DNA of 64,000 bases from Choanephora cucurbitarum (GCA_025331435.1 JAIWNI010000040.1:62001-126000); one strand, 5' to 3'; positions 50,063 to 61,843 are shown, numbered from the stretch's first letter. Notes: generated by a model from the letters alone, not told the origin. Numbers and translations are program-made.

Positions 50063-50668
50063 TCATGTATTCTGAGGAAGTACATAGCCAGTCACCAGTC
50101 GCTGATGAGCATTGGCTAATTGAGCTTCCAATTCAAGCACCCGTTGTCTATTCAGCTTTTCTTTCTCAACAGCATAATTCACTTCAGATTCCAGAACAGC
50201 GACCTTGACTCGTAGCCGGCCATTCTCTTTCTTTAGCCCGTCTACTTGTGTCTCTAGAGTGGCCATCTTGATTGCCTTTCGCTCTCTCGATCGACGAGCA
50301 GCATCCGTATTGCGTTGGCGTTTTAAATCGGGTGTGTTGGCTAAACATTTGGTTCTTCTCTTCTTTGTATTGTTTACGGGAGTTCGCTTAAGGAACTGTC
50401 TGTCTTTTATCAATTGCTCGTTTTGTCGAATGGAACAGAGTAAAGATATGACATTGGTCATTGGAATAGACTCCATTGCCTCATTCGATGGTATATCAAT
50501 GTGCTTCAGAGAAGGTGTCTTGTTTTCTTGCAATACAATGTTCTGTAATGAGCATGGTTTGTTCTTTGGCTTATCGATCAAGTTGGATTTCTGTAGGTCA
50601 TCTTCGAGCCATTCATCTAAGGATGCATTCAGGCTAAGTGGAGTATTAGGTGTATCTTGACAAGTCAT
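50063..50668 (-). CDS. bZIP transcription factor, Gcn4/Cpc1-like
   Basis: One exon encodes 201 residues. The basic region DLKRQRNTDAARRSRERKAI closely matches the Gcn4 pattern KRxRNTxAARRSRxRK, with the invariant Asn and Arg. A leucine zipper follows (LETQVDGLKKENGRLRVKVA, continuing with heptad Leu/Val). The N-terminal half has an acidic-hydrophobic patch (SLDEWLEDDL) fit to be an activation segment. Gcn4/Cpc1 proteins bind TGASTCA and switch on amino-acid biosynthesis in starvation, mainly through uORF-controlled translation. A TGAGTCA site (50992-50998) and two short uORFs upstream of the ATG (50701-50748 and 50745-50771) fit that type of control but are inference. Yap-type factors are less likely because the basic region lacks the QNRxAQxAFR signature. 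Confidence 0.9.
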   Translation of the reverse strand: MTCQDTPNTPLSLNASLDEWLEDDLQKSNLIDKPKNKPCSLQNIVLQENKTPSLKHIDIPSNEAMESIPMTNVISLLCSIRQNEQLIKDRQFLKRTPVNNTKKRRTKCLANTPDLKRQRNTDAARRSRERKAIKMATLETQVDGLKKENGRLRVKVAVLESEVNYAVEKEKLNRQRVLELEAQLANAHQRLVTGYVLPQNT

Positions 50669-50700
50669 TGTGTATAAGTGGGGGTAATAATTAGAGATGG

Positions 50701-50748
50701 TTAGCGAATAATAAGATAGAGTGAAAGAGAAAGAGAGAGAGGCATCAT
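50701..50748 (-). promoter_or_regulatory. Upstream ORF (15 codons) in the leader of the bZIP gene
   Basis: ATGATG at 50748 opens MMPLSLSLSLYLIIR and stops at TAA 50701, 32 nt before the main ATG. A second, overlapping uORF (ATG 50771 to TGA 50745, MVYISLLR) exists only if transcription starts farther upstream. Its ATG overlaps a TATATAT tract that may itself be the TATA box. Confidence 0.35.
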
Positions 50749-50991
50749 CTCAAGAGAGAAATATATACCATTTCCGGAAGTATGTTACGCATAGACAGAT
50801 TTAAACAGCGCATTGGTACAATTAGACTGCATTAACAAGAACGATACACCTACTTAAAAGCCAAAGAACACTCTAATTTGAGATATGTAAAACTCTAGAG
50901 GACCAATACAAAACGAGCTTTCAATGTATCTTATGTGATGAAAAGATTTGTAGGATCTATTGAGCAAAACAAGGGTTGCTTGTATATCGAA

Positions 50992-50998
50992 TGAGTCA
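50992..50998. promoter_or_regulatory. Gcn4/AP-1-type site TGAGTCA upstream of the bZIP gene
   Basis: The sequence ATGAGTCAAG holds the perfect core TGAGTCA, the Gcn4 consensus, about 325 bp before the bZIP start codon. It suggests autoregulation. A 7-bp site also arises by chance. Confidence 0.35.
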
Positions 50999-51684
50999 AG
51001 TTGAAGCAACTAAATTGTCACCTGGCATAAACAAGCTCTGATTGGTGATTCCGATGACAAGTTTTGTCTCCTCCTAACATATATGCCTTCTGATTGGACA
51101 AGAGAATGAACGAGACGAATTCAGGGTGTGTCATATCAATGGTTTATGACAAATCGGATGTCGCCTTGACAGATAGTCAAATTAAACTTATATTTGCATA
51201 TAGTTTATGATACGATTTGTATTACCGAAAAAAATAGGGAATATCCCTCCCTCTTTCTCTTTCTCTTTTACGTTTGTTGTTAAAGAATTACAGAAAATCC
51301 TGTTTCGAGCGAGAGGTAACATGACACAAAGGCGCAAGTTCAAAAGTGAATTCTATGATGATTTCAAAGCGAGAGTATCGATAGAATTCACAGAAATCCT
51401 TACAATAAATGCTATCAAAAAAATTATTTTAATGTACAGAGTCTCTTTTATTTGTTCTTAATGACAGATCAAAATTGCTTAATAGAATTGAGCTCAGGAG
51501 AGTGTGGTACACCCAGACCCTCGGCTGTCAATTAGTTTTCTTTTAATCCAATCTGAGACGTGCAATAGGAGAATTATTCATGATATTTACACATATCGAT
51601 CAAACGAACAATCATAGTATCAGTTAGCGATTAAGAACAACTAGTGCCATTTTTTCTTGTTTGGCCTTTACCTCACTTATGGTC

Positions 51685-51930
51685 TCTTTTCCCCTCTTGA
51701 ACTTTGTCCATAGAGATACCATATTCTTTATCTTCATATCACTTCATAAAGTTATATGAGGCGGACCTCAATGCTAACAGAAGCAGATTACTTTCTTTGG
51801 GAATCAAAACAAATTTTCTTGATGGTCAAAGCACAGTCATTGGCCATGAAACTATGAGTAACTTTGGAATCTCCAATCTGGCTAGCAAGGCTCTGAATTA
51901 CTTCATTATAATCGTCTGTGAATCTTTGTT
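51685..51930 (-). pseudogene. Eroded Tc1/mariner-type transposase fragment
   Basis: The minus strand reads DCALTIKKICFDSQRK before stops. The DNA is recognisably related to 1500-1745 and more distantly to the transposase at 16.6-17.0 kb. No terminal repeats were found. Stops in every frame show decay. Confidence 0.45.
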
Positions 51931-52332
51931 GTATTTCTAAAGATCATGCTTGCTAATGAATACATATTTAAATGACCTTAGCTTTGTTTATGCCGTGTGC
52001 TCTTCCTTGCTACCTCTATTATGGCCTACATCAACAACCACCTCAGCTTTAATCGTTAGTCTTTGAACATCATGCCCAATTTGACAGATAATCAGTGTCA
52101 GTAAATGATGGTTTTGTCCTGTCATCGTACTTTTTTTTATCAGACCAATGCATTTTAAAGTTGCATTTTAGATACGTAAATGATCGACATATTCCCTTAT
52201 AATATAATACAGTTGCTAATTTATTGATGCAAGAGAAAAAAAATCGTGGAGAGAAACAGATATTAATACGATAATAATGATAATAAAAAAAAAGGGATAA
52301 AAAAGTTATTAAATAATACAATGAAATGAAGC

Positions 52333-53863
52333 TTATTCAATAGACCACATATTGTCATCTTGAGGCTTTGGTTTTGACTGTGGTTTAACTGAGGTTGTAT
52401 CTAGCAAGGTCTTGCTTGCATTGTGTACGTGTGCATCTGCCATATCATATTCGTCTACACTATCATGATCAATAGCAGTGGAGTGACCATAGACCTTTTG
52501 CTTGTTCTTGCCGAGGGTTTCATCATTGAAGATCAAGATGCCACTTCTGACATTCAAGAGACATCGGAAGGCAACAATCGAAGTAAATAGCACCAGGACA
52601 GCTGCAATGACAGTGGTGAAAATTAAGAATTCACGTGTATGAAGGTATGGATCAGTACCAGTTCTTGGTTGACAGATCAAGACAAGACGGTAGATGAAGT
52701 AAGCAATACAGAGAACACCAGCAAGGATAGAGGCCATTAAGGCATATTTGTTTTCTTTATAGACAGCAACGACAACAAGTGCCAAACCAAGACCACCAAG
52801 GACAAACACAAGCACAGTTTCTGTGACTGTCTGTTGGTAACCCAATCTTTGAGAAGGAATCAATTGAGCGGCAAACGAGAAGACAAAAAAGAAATCAAGT
52901 TTTAAAAGAGTAAGCAATAAACTGGTTGTAATCAAAGCATTACGTACTCTGGTGAAAAAGCGTTAGTTTCTATAAAGGTTATCTACAAGGTAAAGGGTGA
53001 GTTTACCTGATATCAGCAGAAAAATTTCTATAATTATCCCAAGCAAATTGTTTACGAAGTCTCCAGCCAAAATAGGCAAGAGCGATAAAGAAGGCGGGGA
53101 TCAAGGCGATGATGGTGTATTCGATAGGTCGCATCACACTACGGAAGTATGATTTGGCTTCATTCATGCCTACAATGCCAGGTTGCCATTTAGTACTTGA
53201 TGGTAACCATTTGGATGCCTCACTAAAAAAAAAGATGTCAAATTAGTTTGATCGTTTTTCTTATACAGATTGTCTTTAGTACCAAACATTGTCTTCTAGA
53301 ATAACGTGTTGTTGAAGTTGAATGCCTGCATAACTGAAGATGGTTGTGTTAGCTATTGTACTTTCTTCTAAAGAGGTTAAATCTAAAGACACTTACACTA
53401 CAAATAAGTTAGTATCAGATCACTTTGAAAAAAAAATTAATCAAGACTTTACCTACTACTAACAAACCAAATGTGATCAATGCGATTAATTGTGCTATAG
53501 AAACCAACGTGAGTTATTTGCTTATTTCTTAAATGGCTTCAACCATTTACCTGTGTTTCTTTGATACAAAGCGTCAATACAGAGAATGACTTGGAAGACT
53601 TGAGATACAATGAAAAGAGAGTGATAAATAACATCAGACTCGCTCACACCTAACATAAAAGAACTGATTAGATTGGCTCAAAGCTTTCTGATGACAAATC
53701 TACCTTTGCCAAAGGTATCTAGGTTACAGTTGGAGACAAGTTCATGATGGTTCATGATGACCATTCCCTCCAATATACAAATAGTGATACATTCAAAAAC
53801 AACTAAAACAAATGTGCATGCAGCCTCTTTTGTTCGAAATAACGGGCTTTCTTTCAAAGTCAT
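52333..53863 (-). CDS. UPF0658 Golgi-apparatus membrane protein family
   Basis: Seven exons are proposed: 53704-53863, 53551-53649, 53453-53494, a single nucleotide at 53397, 53283-53333, 53007-53222 and 52333-52948. The product has 394 residues. The helices include TFVLVVFECITICILEGMVI, YHSLFIVSQVFQVILCIDAL, LIALITFGLLVVVYAGIQLQ and ILAGVLCIAYFIYRLVLIC. FGWRLRKQFAWDNYRNFSAD and LLTLLKLDFFFVFSFAAQLI match the conserved core of UPF0658 proteins, named from fission-yeast members found in the Golgi. Function is unknown. The C-terminal tail is cytosolic-looking and acidic. Without the one-base exon the frame breaks after exon 3; with it, the protein aligns with the family as I remember it, without gap. 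Alternatives are discussed as a finding. Confidence 0.82.
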
Positions 53864-56800
53864 TGTATGATACAAAAGAAAAAGTAAGAAGTAAGAAGAA
53901 AGAAACAAAGTTAAGTTTCTTTTTTTTTCCTTCTTTTACTTTGCTTTCTGTACTACAGTATTTATAGTATCTTGAGGCTTTCTGTTCGTTTGAGGCGCAG
54001 TCCAGTCATTGAAGAGGTTAATCATAAGACAGAAAAAAACCTTCCTCACGTTTGATCTAGCGCCTGCACTTTGTTTCGCTTTAGATACTGTTTTAGTATA
54101 TCATTGATTTTTTTTTAATCAAAGGAATTCATCAGCCAACTGGGTGATAAAAAAGAAAATGACGATAAGCTTAAAAGAATCAAGTGTTACTTGAGCACAT
54201 CTTACTACTGATTCGATGTGTTGACCCAGATAATTCCATGTATAACCTTCTTTTGTGTAACATCAAAAGAAGTTTAATTTATACCCTTCCGTACTGGATT
54301 TGATATCAGGATCAATAAGGAAGTCATTTTTTTCTTTTTTTTTTGGCTGATGTGTAAAGCCTAAGATCACTTCATTGTCTTACTTATAAAAGCGAAAAAT
54401 GTCTTAAACATGAATGATCTTTATTACTGTTGCAATCTTCTCAGCAGTGAACAATTGCAAATATAGTTTGTACTTGGTACACAAAATGAACGTTAACAAG
54501 TGTGTTTTATTTCTTTTTTAGGCAAACTCGTTATTTCTCTATTTTTCTTGGAGATCTTCCTAACCCAGGCTATGGATCAGCTATATTTCATTTCGCTTAG
54601 AAAAAAAAGATAGCAGAGTTCTAAATTCGATTTTCTTCTCAGCAATAGTTTTTTTTTTGACATTCTGTAATAGGTCTAGAAGGAATATCATGTGGCCCAA
54701 CAATCGCGATTTTGTAACTGGTTGTCACTCTTTTTTTTTCTTTGTGCAAGGTGACTTGGTTACTCCTATTAGAGGCTTATTTCTGTGTTCATTCAATCCT
54801 ATCAACTCATATAAGGGAACTTTCAAGTCGATTACTGATGCAGATTATAATAGGCGCGAATTATTTGCTTCTTGCTTTTGCATAAGTACGTCTAGCAAAA
54901 AAAAATCGTCATCTTTTTTTTTCTAGCATTTCTTTTCTTTTTCATCAAAGTCGGGATTTACATCATATACCTAACTAGATTATTTCACTCTATTCTCTAG
55001 AGTTGAGACACATTTTGGCTCATGTGTATGTAAGTGTCAACTAGGCTTTGTTTGATCAACATTTTTTTCTATTTTGGTAACCAATTGCATTAGTGAATTT
55101 CGCAATAGACATTTCCCTTCTTGTCTTGTATCTGAGTTGGTTTGTACTTCCATGATAGTGATACCCTTTTTCAAACAAACATCAGTTGCACTTGACAGTA
55201 CGCGCAAAAGATACACTTTAGATCGAAATACTTATTTCAATTGTTTGAAAGACTAGACACTTTTTCTATGCGTGTGAAGCATTGTGAATGTTTCGCATAA
55301 CATTTTGTTGAACGAGGCGTTCATCTGTTTCACTTGCTATGCAGCTAAGGTGCGTTCTGATTTGTTGAAATCTTTATGTGTAACCTAATGAACCATCATG
55401 GTATGAAGAGATCTGCATTTGCTCCTACTCTTTCATTTAAACAGACAAAAAAAATAGCACTCGGTCCAATGTTTGATTTTGAAAATAAATATACTGTTTT
55501 TCCCTTTAAGAAAGTATTGGTTCCTTTTTGTGTGTGCTAGAATAAAGAAAGGGAGGAAAAGATGTTTTTCTTTTTCTTTTTTCTCTTGTTAATAAAGAAA
55601 AAAAGGGGAGGCACTATTGCTGAAAAGAATAGTGTTCCTTATGCTTTGCTCTATTCTAGATTTATCTATTCATAGTTGCACAGAGCAGTCTGGTCATACT
55701 TTTGAATTTCGAAGTTTCCAATGAAACTGCTGTGCTAGTAATGGGAACAATTGCATGATTTACCTGAATCTTTATGAAGAAAACAAAAGTTATTTCAGGC
55801 AAGGAAACCTGTGCGTAGCATCGCGACTGAGTTTATTGTTCAGGAAGAATCGGATAGTCGGAAATTACTCTTCTTTTGGAGCATTTCCTTTTTTCTCTTT
55901 CTTTAAGAGTTTGATCTTATGGTCCTTTTGTATCGAAGAACTGTTGCTAGAAGGCATCTTAGACGGGCTAAAGAAGAAAGAGAGACATGGCTTTACTTCA
56001 AACAGTTTGAGCGAGTTGCCAAACAACAGACATAGTAATTGCTTTTTTAGAACAATGAATTTAGAGACAATAAAATGAACAAGATAAGAGGTTTAGAGTA
56101 AAAAGAAAGAGAATGATAAGCGGATTCGAAAAGCGTACTGTTTAAGCTACACAAGGTCATGGCCCTGTTGCATCTGCCAAGCAGAAAGAAGACAATGAAT
56201 TCATATACAACTATTTGGTGGTATGTTTGTCGATCTTTGTGCCCAAGAAACAAATGATGCACTTGTTACTTTTGTCTTTACAAAAAAAAGAAAGAAAAGA
56301 AGACACCAAAGAGAGTAGAAGAGATTTTCTTCACATTGCAAACTTTTATTTCTTTTATCCATTTGGCTTTTTGATGATATTAATTGGCAGTGATAGTGGC
56401 GATTGTTAAAGTAATGGCGGTGCTTATTCTTCTCTAATCTTTTTATAGATACTTCCGTGTATGCATCACTTTCCTTAGAAGAACCATAAGGTGTTGTCAA
56501 GAACTGGGTTTAAAACGGTTGTAAGAAGACTTTTGTTCAAGATCGCTTTATTTTTTTCTGGCTTTATTCTTGCTTTTCCTGTCTATGCTGATGACTTAGC
56601 ATAAGTTGTAATCTTGAACATCTTGTTTGTATTGATGTATCTCCCAATATATAACGAAACTTCTTGCTTCTACATGATCAAAGTCACCCTAATAGTTGGA
56701 TCATGATGATTTTAGATTCATCTCTTTTTGATCCACATAGTCATTAGATTGGAAATACAAACTTGACTGTAGATGGGTCGATTGCTTATACAGGTATAAT

Positions 56801-57581
56801 GGAATCTTGCATTAAGTTCAACAGAGAAAAACATTTAGTATTGCTCTGCTTTTCATTTGATCTTTTTATTGATTTTTTTTCAAGTGTTTCAGGAGAAAAG
56901 AATCGATGTCATAAAGAAGGAAAAAAAAAACCCTTGGTCCTCTTCAATCGATATACTGAGAAACAAAAGGAGTGTTTGATGTGCAATGTAAGCTATAAAG
57001 AATGCAAATTGACTGTCATTACAGAGTGTCATTCATATACAGCCTTGAGATTATGCTGTTCAACTTTTGATAGTGCATAATGAAGAAAAAGACATTTGGA
57101 ATGCAATCGCTAAAGTTGTAGTCAGTTGTTCCATGCATTACTCTCTATCTACCGATCGGATGTACTTCTTCTCTTTCAAGTACTGCTTGCAGCATCTTCG
57201 TATGCATTGAATGGGTGACTTCCTTGAGATACCATGAGTTACCTCAGCTTGATGACTTGCGACACTCCAGACTAGCATCTTATCTAACAGATCTTGCCTT
57301 TACTCTTCATGAGTAAAAAAAAAGCAAGTTTCAATGATGTGTTGTCAATTTCTTGTCTACATCATAGACACAGCAATTTAGCGAAAAAAAGTTGTCTTGA
57401 ACGGAGTTGTCTGAAAAGTTATATGAAACTTTGCCATGCACAGTTGAAGTAAATGATAAACTTCATCATCATACCCTTCAAGACAAAAAAATGATCTCTT
57501 TAGATCGGTATCATACAAAGCATTGTTCTCTTCCTTCTTCTTCTTCTTTTTTTGTTTCTAGACAATCTATCATTTAATTCA
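53864..57581. other. Longest intergenic region (3.7 kb), no intact gene
   Basis: AT-rich sequence with many T- and A-tracts. The open frames are Phe/Ser/Cys-rich chance translations. One minus-strand frame (57138-57299) has a protein-like composition. No repeat pair, tRNA or transposon end was found by eye. The aquaporin promoter lies at the right end, with a CT-rich tract just before 57560. Confidence 0.45.
57138..57299 (-). pseudogene. Possible eroded coding fragment of unknown family
   Basis: About 54 codons read QDLLDKMLVWSVASHQAEVT, then HGISRKSPIQCIRRCCKQYL and a basic end before TAA at 57138. It lacks an ATG at its start. The composition (charged, few low-complexity residues) differs from neighbouring chance frames. 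I do not recognise it. Confidence 0.2.
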
Positions 57582-58510
57582 ATGAGAAATCTTCGAGACA
57601 TTTATCACTATAACAAAGGGCCATTGCCCAATTTCGAATCGGATATCAAATCCGCATTTGGGGAATTGGTAGGCATGGCCATTTTCATCTTTCTAGCTCT
57701 AAGTGGTGTTCAAACAAGTTTAAAAGCACCTGCTGAATCTGAAGCAGAGGGTCGATTGACACTCATGTAGGTAGCATTTACTACATTCTCTTATTATTAT
57801 ATCAACACTCTATTAGGCAAATCCAAACAATAGCCATTAGTTTTGGCATGGGAATAACTGTCGCTCTCTTTACGACAGCACATGTTTCAGGAGGTATTCT
57901 CAATCCAGCCGTCTTGCTTAGCCTGGTATTGATTGGCGATATCAATTGGCAACGCGGGTTGTTCTTCTTCTTGGCAGAGATGATAGGCGGTATTATAGGC
58001 GCTTATTTTGCTTACTTTATTACCTCGGGCGACTTTCTGGGCCAGAACGTGCTGAATCCTATTTATACAGATGCACAAGGTGTTTTTGCTGAAGCTCTCT
58101 TTACCTGCGCACTCTCTTTGGTTGTATTGTTTGTGATTGTTGATAAGCGATTGATGGCAGACTATGCTCCCATTGTGATTGGTATTACTGTGTTCTTGTG
58201 TCATACGCTATGTACTGCAATCGATGGCACCTCCATCAATCCGGCTCGTTCATTTGCAGCTGCTATTGTGACAGGAAGCTGGAGCAAACAATGGATCTTT
58301 TGGGTGGGCCCCTTAACAGGTGGTGTCTTTGCAGTCATCATTTACCTCACAGCCAAGGTATTGACAGAGGAAACCATGTTGGAGAGTATGTTGAACCCAA
58401 CTGTAGATCAGCCCAAAGTGGGTGGTATAGGTACAAAAGAACATGCTAGCGAAAGTGGTCAAAGCAATCATAATCCTAGTGTCAACATTGATATTCATTC
58501 GTCTTCTTAA
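57582..58510 (+). CDS. Aquaporin (MIP family), orthodox water-channel type
   Basis: Two exons, 57582-57766 and 57817-58510, give 292 residues with six membrane helices. Both half-helix signatures are present: SGGILNPAVLLSL and GTSINPARSFAAA, with the selectivity-filter Arg after the second NPA. The second NPA is followed by Arg-Ser rather than Arg-Asp, which favours a water channel over a glycerol facilitator. The His normally preceding the first NPA (SGxHxNPA) is replaced: the sequence reads SGGILNPA. The tail after LTEETMLESMLNPTVDQPKV is cytosolic and Ser/His-rich. Start ATG 57582 (MRNLRDIYHYNKG) is used. A TTTCTAG just before it could be the acceptor of a 5'-UTR intron. The FKBP gene starts 113 nt after the stop on the same strand. 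Confidence 0.92.
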
Positions 58511-58623
58511 TACTCCTTTACGCGTTAAATAAAATAAATAAAAATCGAACACAGACAATGAGAATCAACTCCGTTTTTTTTTCTATTTTTCTCTCTCTCT
58601 CTTCTTTAAAGGTACATAATAGA

Positions 58624-59749
58624 ATGGAAACAGGAAGCCTCAATGAAGTCGTCAACATCACAAAAGACGGACAAGTCACAAAAAGGATATTAAGAGAGGG
58701 TTCAGGAAAACAACCAGAGAAGAACAATACAGTCAGTGGTATAGTTTATGACACGTAACTAGAAAACAACTTTCAACTCAATCAATACACTTAGTTCATT
58801 ATGAGTCTATTCTTTACGATACAGACGCTGTCTTTGATTCTTCGCGTGAAAGAAAATCAGAACTCACATTTAATCTAAAGTCAGGTAAGATAAAAAAAAA
58901 TACGTGTTATCTAACTTTTTGTAACACGTCTTTTTAGGCAAAGTGGTGGAGGCATGGGAGTTAGTTATACCTACAATGAAAGTGGGTGAGAAGGCAGAGA
59001 TTATTTGTACAAGTGATTATGGTAATGCAGTGAATCTACTCTCTCCCTATTCAGCGCATAACTCATGTCTTTGCTAGGTTATGGTGATGAAGGAAGAACC
59101 TATATTGTTCCACCTAAAGCAAAGTTAAAATTCCATATTGAATTGCTAGGATTCTGGGAGGTAAGCAGGAGAGAAGTTGGGTTTTATCACATAAGCTGAT
59201 AAATTCCCAATAGGCGGCTGGATCTGCAGCAGAACGTATTCGATCTGCAGAGAAAAAGAAACTAGAAGGAAATGAATTGTTTCAAAAGGGCGCTACCAAA
59301 GAAGCTTTGTTTGCCTATAGAAAAGCAAGAGATTACATTAAAGATCTTTGGAATTGTGAACCTCATGAAACAGAGCAATGTCGTGCTTTGATAGTAGCCA
59401 TCAATCTCAATATTGGTGCTTGTTATTTAAGGTTAAAAAATTATGAGTTTGCAAAAGAAGTCTGTATAGAAGCAATGAACCGTGATCCTACCAGTGTGAA
59501 GGCATATTATCGCCTTGCCACTGCTCACTTTGAATTAGGCGAATATGATGAAGGGTTGACCTTTGTAGAGTTAGGCTTACAGGTAATGTTTATCATGTCC
59601 TGTTGTTTGATTAGATTTTACTTACCTGTGTTTTCCATTAGCTGAAGCCAAACAATCCTGAACTTAATGCATTAAAAACAACATTAGAGAAAAAGAAAGT
59701 CAAATGGATGAATGACAGTAAAAAGATATATAGAAAAATGTGCTCTTAA
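58624..59749 (+). CDS. FKBP-type peptidyl-prolyl isomerase with TPR domain
   Basis: Six exons, 58624-58738, 58795-58884, 58938-59021, 59078-59160, 59214-59582 and 59642-59749, give 282 residues. The N-terminal FKBP fold covers residues about 10-120, with VHYESILYDTDAVFDSSRER, VVEAWELVIPTMKVGEKAEI and GYGDEGRTYIVPPKAKLKFH. The usual active-site Trp (VIxGW) is here EAW, as in divergent FKBPs (FKBP5 second domain, FKBP6, AIP), so isomerase activity may be weak. TPR repeats follow: KKLEGNELFQKGATKEALFA, ALIVAINLNIGACYLRLKNY and SVKAYYRLATAHFELGEYDE. Such proteins are HSP90 co-chaperones through the TPR clamp. An upstream in-frame ATG (58558) would add a signal-like leader. I prefer 58624 because that leader is CT-tract translation. 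Confidence 0.9.
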
Positions 59750-59841
59750 TCTCATAGCATATGTTCGTTGCATATTAAAAAAAGATAGAAACTGCTTCTC
59801 TTTTATTTATTTTTTTAATCCTTTTGTTTCCTTTCTTTTCT

Positions 59842-61678
59842 TTACCATGCTTGATGCATGTATTTCTGAACGGCCAAAAGGGCTTGGTATCTGACTTCTT
59901 GATCTTCGTGTGTCATCAATTCCATGATTCGTTGTTTAGCACCAATTTCTTGCAACATACTAGATATCCAGATTGTTAACTTATCTGTTTCTTACTCTTT
60001 GATATCTACTTACTTTCTGCCAGCCTTAGTAGCATGCTTTACATAATAACCAATGTCACTAGCAGCAATAGCCAAAACTAATGGGTTGGTGGATGTACTC
60101 AAGAGACGAGCAAGTGATTTGAGAAGTTGATAGTTGTTGTCTTCGAGCTTCTGTGCATTTTCCTTCCAAAACACTTCGGACTTGTGAGGAGGTGACCATT
60201 CCAACTTACCAGTCTCAACTTCAGATGCATATTGTTCAAATGTACTAGTTTAGAGAAAATCAGTCAAACGTGTATGCATGGATATGCTGTTTAACATACG
60301 TAAGACTTTGGAAGTTTTCTTGTAATCTTTCTTTGACAAAGTTAATGTCTTCCAAAAGGTCAGTGTCTGACCATTTACGAGTACTCAAGTTTTCTGAGAA
60401 AGGTAACAGTTTGACAACCAACATAGCAGCCAAGTTTTGAGTAGGTGCCTTTTCAACCAAGTTCTACATGTATCACAGTATCATAAGCGATCAACTTGTC
60501 TAGGCTATTTCTCTCTCTTTTTTTTTCCTTCCTTACTCTTAAAGTAGCAATTGAGACACGAATGACTTTCTCCTTGACTGCAGATTTAGCAATATCAACC
60601 AACAAGGGAATAATATCGTATTTTCTAGAAAAGTACAAGTTAGTTTCATCTGTTTCCTATTCAAAGACACCTTTCTTTCTTTACTCGTTAATGTGAGCAG
60701 CAATCTCGGGTTCAAAGGTAAGCAACCAAAGACAAAAAATGATCTGGTATTGAATCTGAGGGGTAGAAGCTGTCTTGTTCAACAACAAGCGATGTGTCAA
60801 TCTAATCGAATAGACTGTTAGAAACAAATAAAGCGACACTCTTCAGCTACTTTACTCTTTGACTGTATTTTGAGTGTTCCAGATAACCAATCGATAGGCA
60901 TTTACACGAAGCAAAGATTCCAATTCTTGAGTAACTAAATTGACGATATCGTTGTTTGAGCTGGTCAGTTTGCTTCCAATCCAGTTAAAGAAAGGTGAAA
61001 GATCCACATGAGAGGGTGATGGAGCGGAACTAGAAAAGAGAGAATCCACTTTTTTTGTCACAATCAAGGAGAGAGAAGGACAAATCCATTATACTCTTAC
61101 CAAGCAAGTACAGTCAATAACTTGGAGGCTTGTAATGCCATGAAATCGTCATCTGATTCGAGAATCTTGAGGAAAGGTCTAAAGGGAAAAGATGCATCTT
61201 CCTTTGAAGTTTCATGAAAGTAACGTGCATGATCCTCACTAGCTAATATAGTTTTTACATGAATCAACATACGCGTACACAATCTGCTTCGTTTTTCCTG
61301 ATTTTACCTGTGAAGATATCATCTGTCAATAGACAAACATATTGAACAGTATCGGGCCTAGATAACTTTTGTAACAAATACATGATAAGAGAAGCATAAG
61401 CTTGACCCTTTTCATTCATGGCTTCATGAACAACAGTACTGGACTTCTTGTCAATAGCCTTGATAAGCTCGACTTGCTCGTGTGTCAATAAACTGGCGCG
61501 TTCATAACCCTATCAAGTAATGTTTATTTCATTTGTTTCGGCCTTTTTCTCTCTTCCAACAGTTTTTGTTTCTCTTTACCTCCCAAAGAATAGGCTTTTG
61601 TCGAATAGCTGCTGCTTTCTTTTCCAAGTATGGGTTGCTGACATAGACAAGAGGAACTTCAGGTACTTCTTCAGACAT
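59842..61678 (-). CDS. VMA13: V-type proton ATPase subunit H
   Basis: Nine exons, 61580-61678, 61308-61509, 61101-61242, 60856-61029, 60685-60801, 60537-60624, 60300-60463, 60014-60244 and 59842-59959, give 444 residues. The family is usually about 440-480. All-helical HEAT/ARM-like repeats are seen throughout. They include GYERASLLTHEQVELIKAID, FLKILESDDDFMALQASKLL, IQYQIIFCLWLLTFEPEIAA, VIRVSIATLRNLVEKAP and SPPHKSEVFWKENAQKLEDN. The C-terminal lobe ends HEDQEVRYQALLAVQKYMHQ. Subunit H bridges V1 and Vo in the vacuolar proton pump and silences free V1. The junction between exons 2 and 3 skips a plausible-looking open frame near 61260, because only the joint DDIFTASEDHARYFHE keeps frame and the family motif. 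Confidence 0.92.
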
Positions 61679-61843
61679 GATAGAATATTAAAATAATAAT
61701 AAAAGAAAGAGAAAAGGATATAAAATGCTGAGTTACTTTGAATGACGCTTTTAAAAAAAAGAGAGTAATGGCTGTTGATGTATGTAACTGGGACACACAT
61801 TTTTAGATCAAAGTAACGCCTTTTTTTTTATTTTGTAATAAAT

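Larger units (their letters stand above)
50772..52332. other. Intergenic region with bZIP promoter and a transposase relic
   Basis: Holds the Gcn4-type site and the eroded transposase at 51685-51930. Otherwise nothing recognised. The segment just right of 52333 is the 3' flank of the UPF0658 gene. Confidence 0.45.

Noticed and set aside
61097..61282. Open frame reading through the second V-ATPase subunit H intron (MCTRMLIHVKTIL...)
   Set aside because: No acceptor keeps it in frame with exon 2, while splicing at 61242 restores the family sequence.
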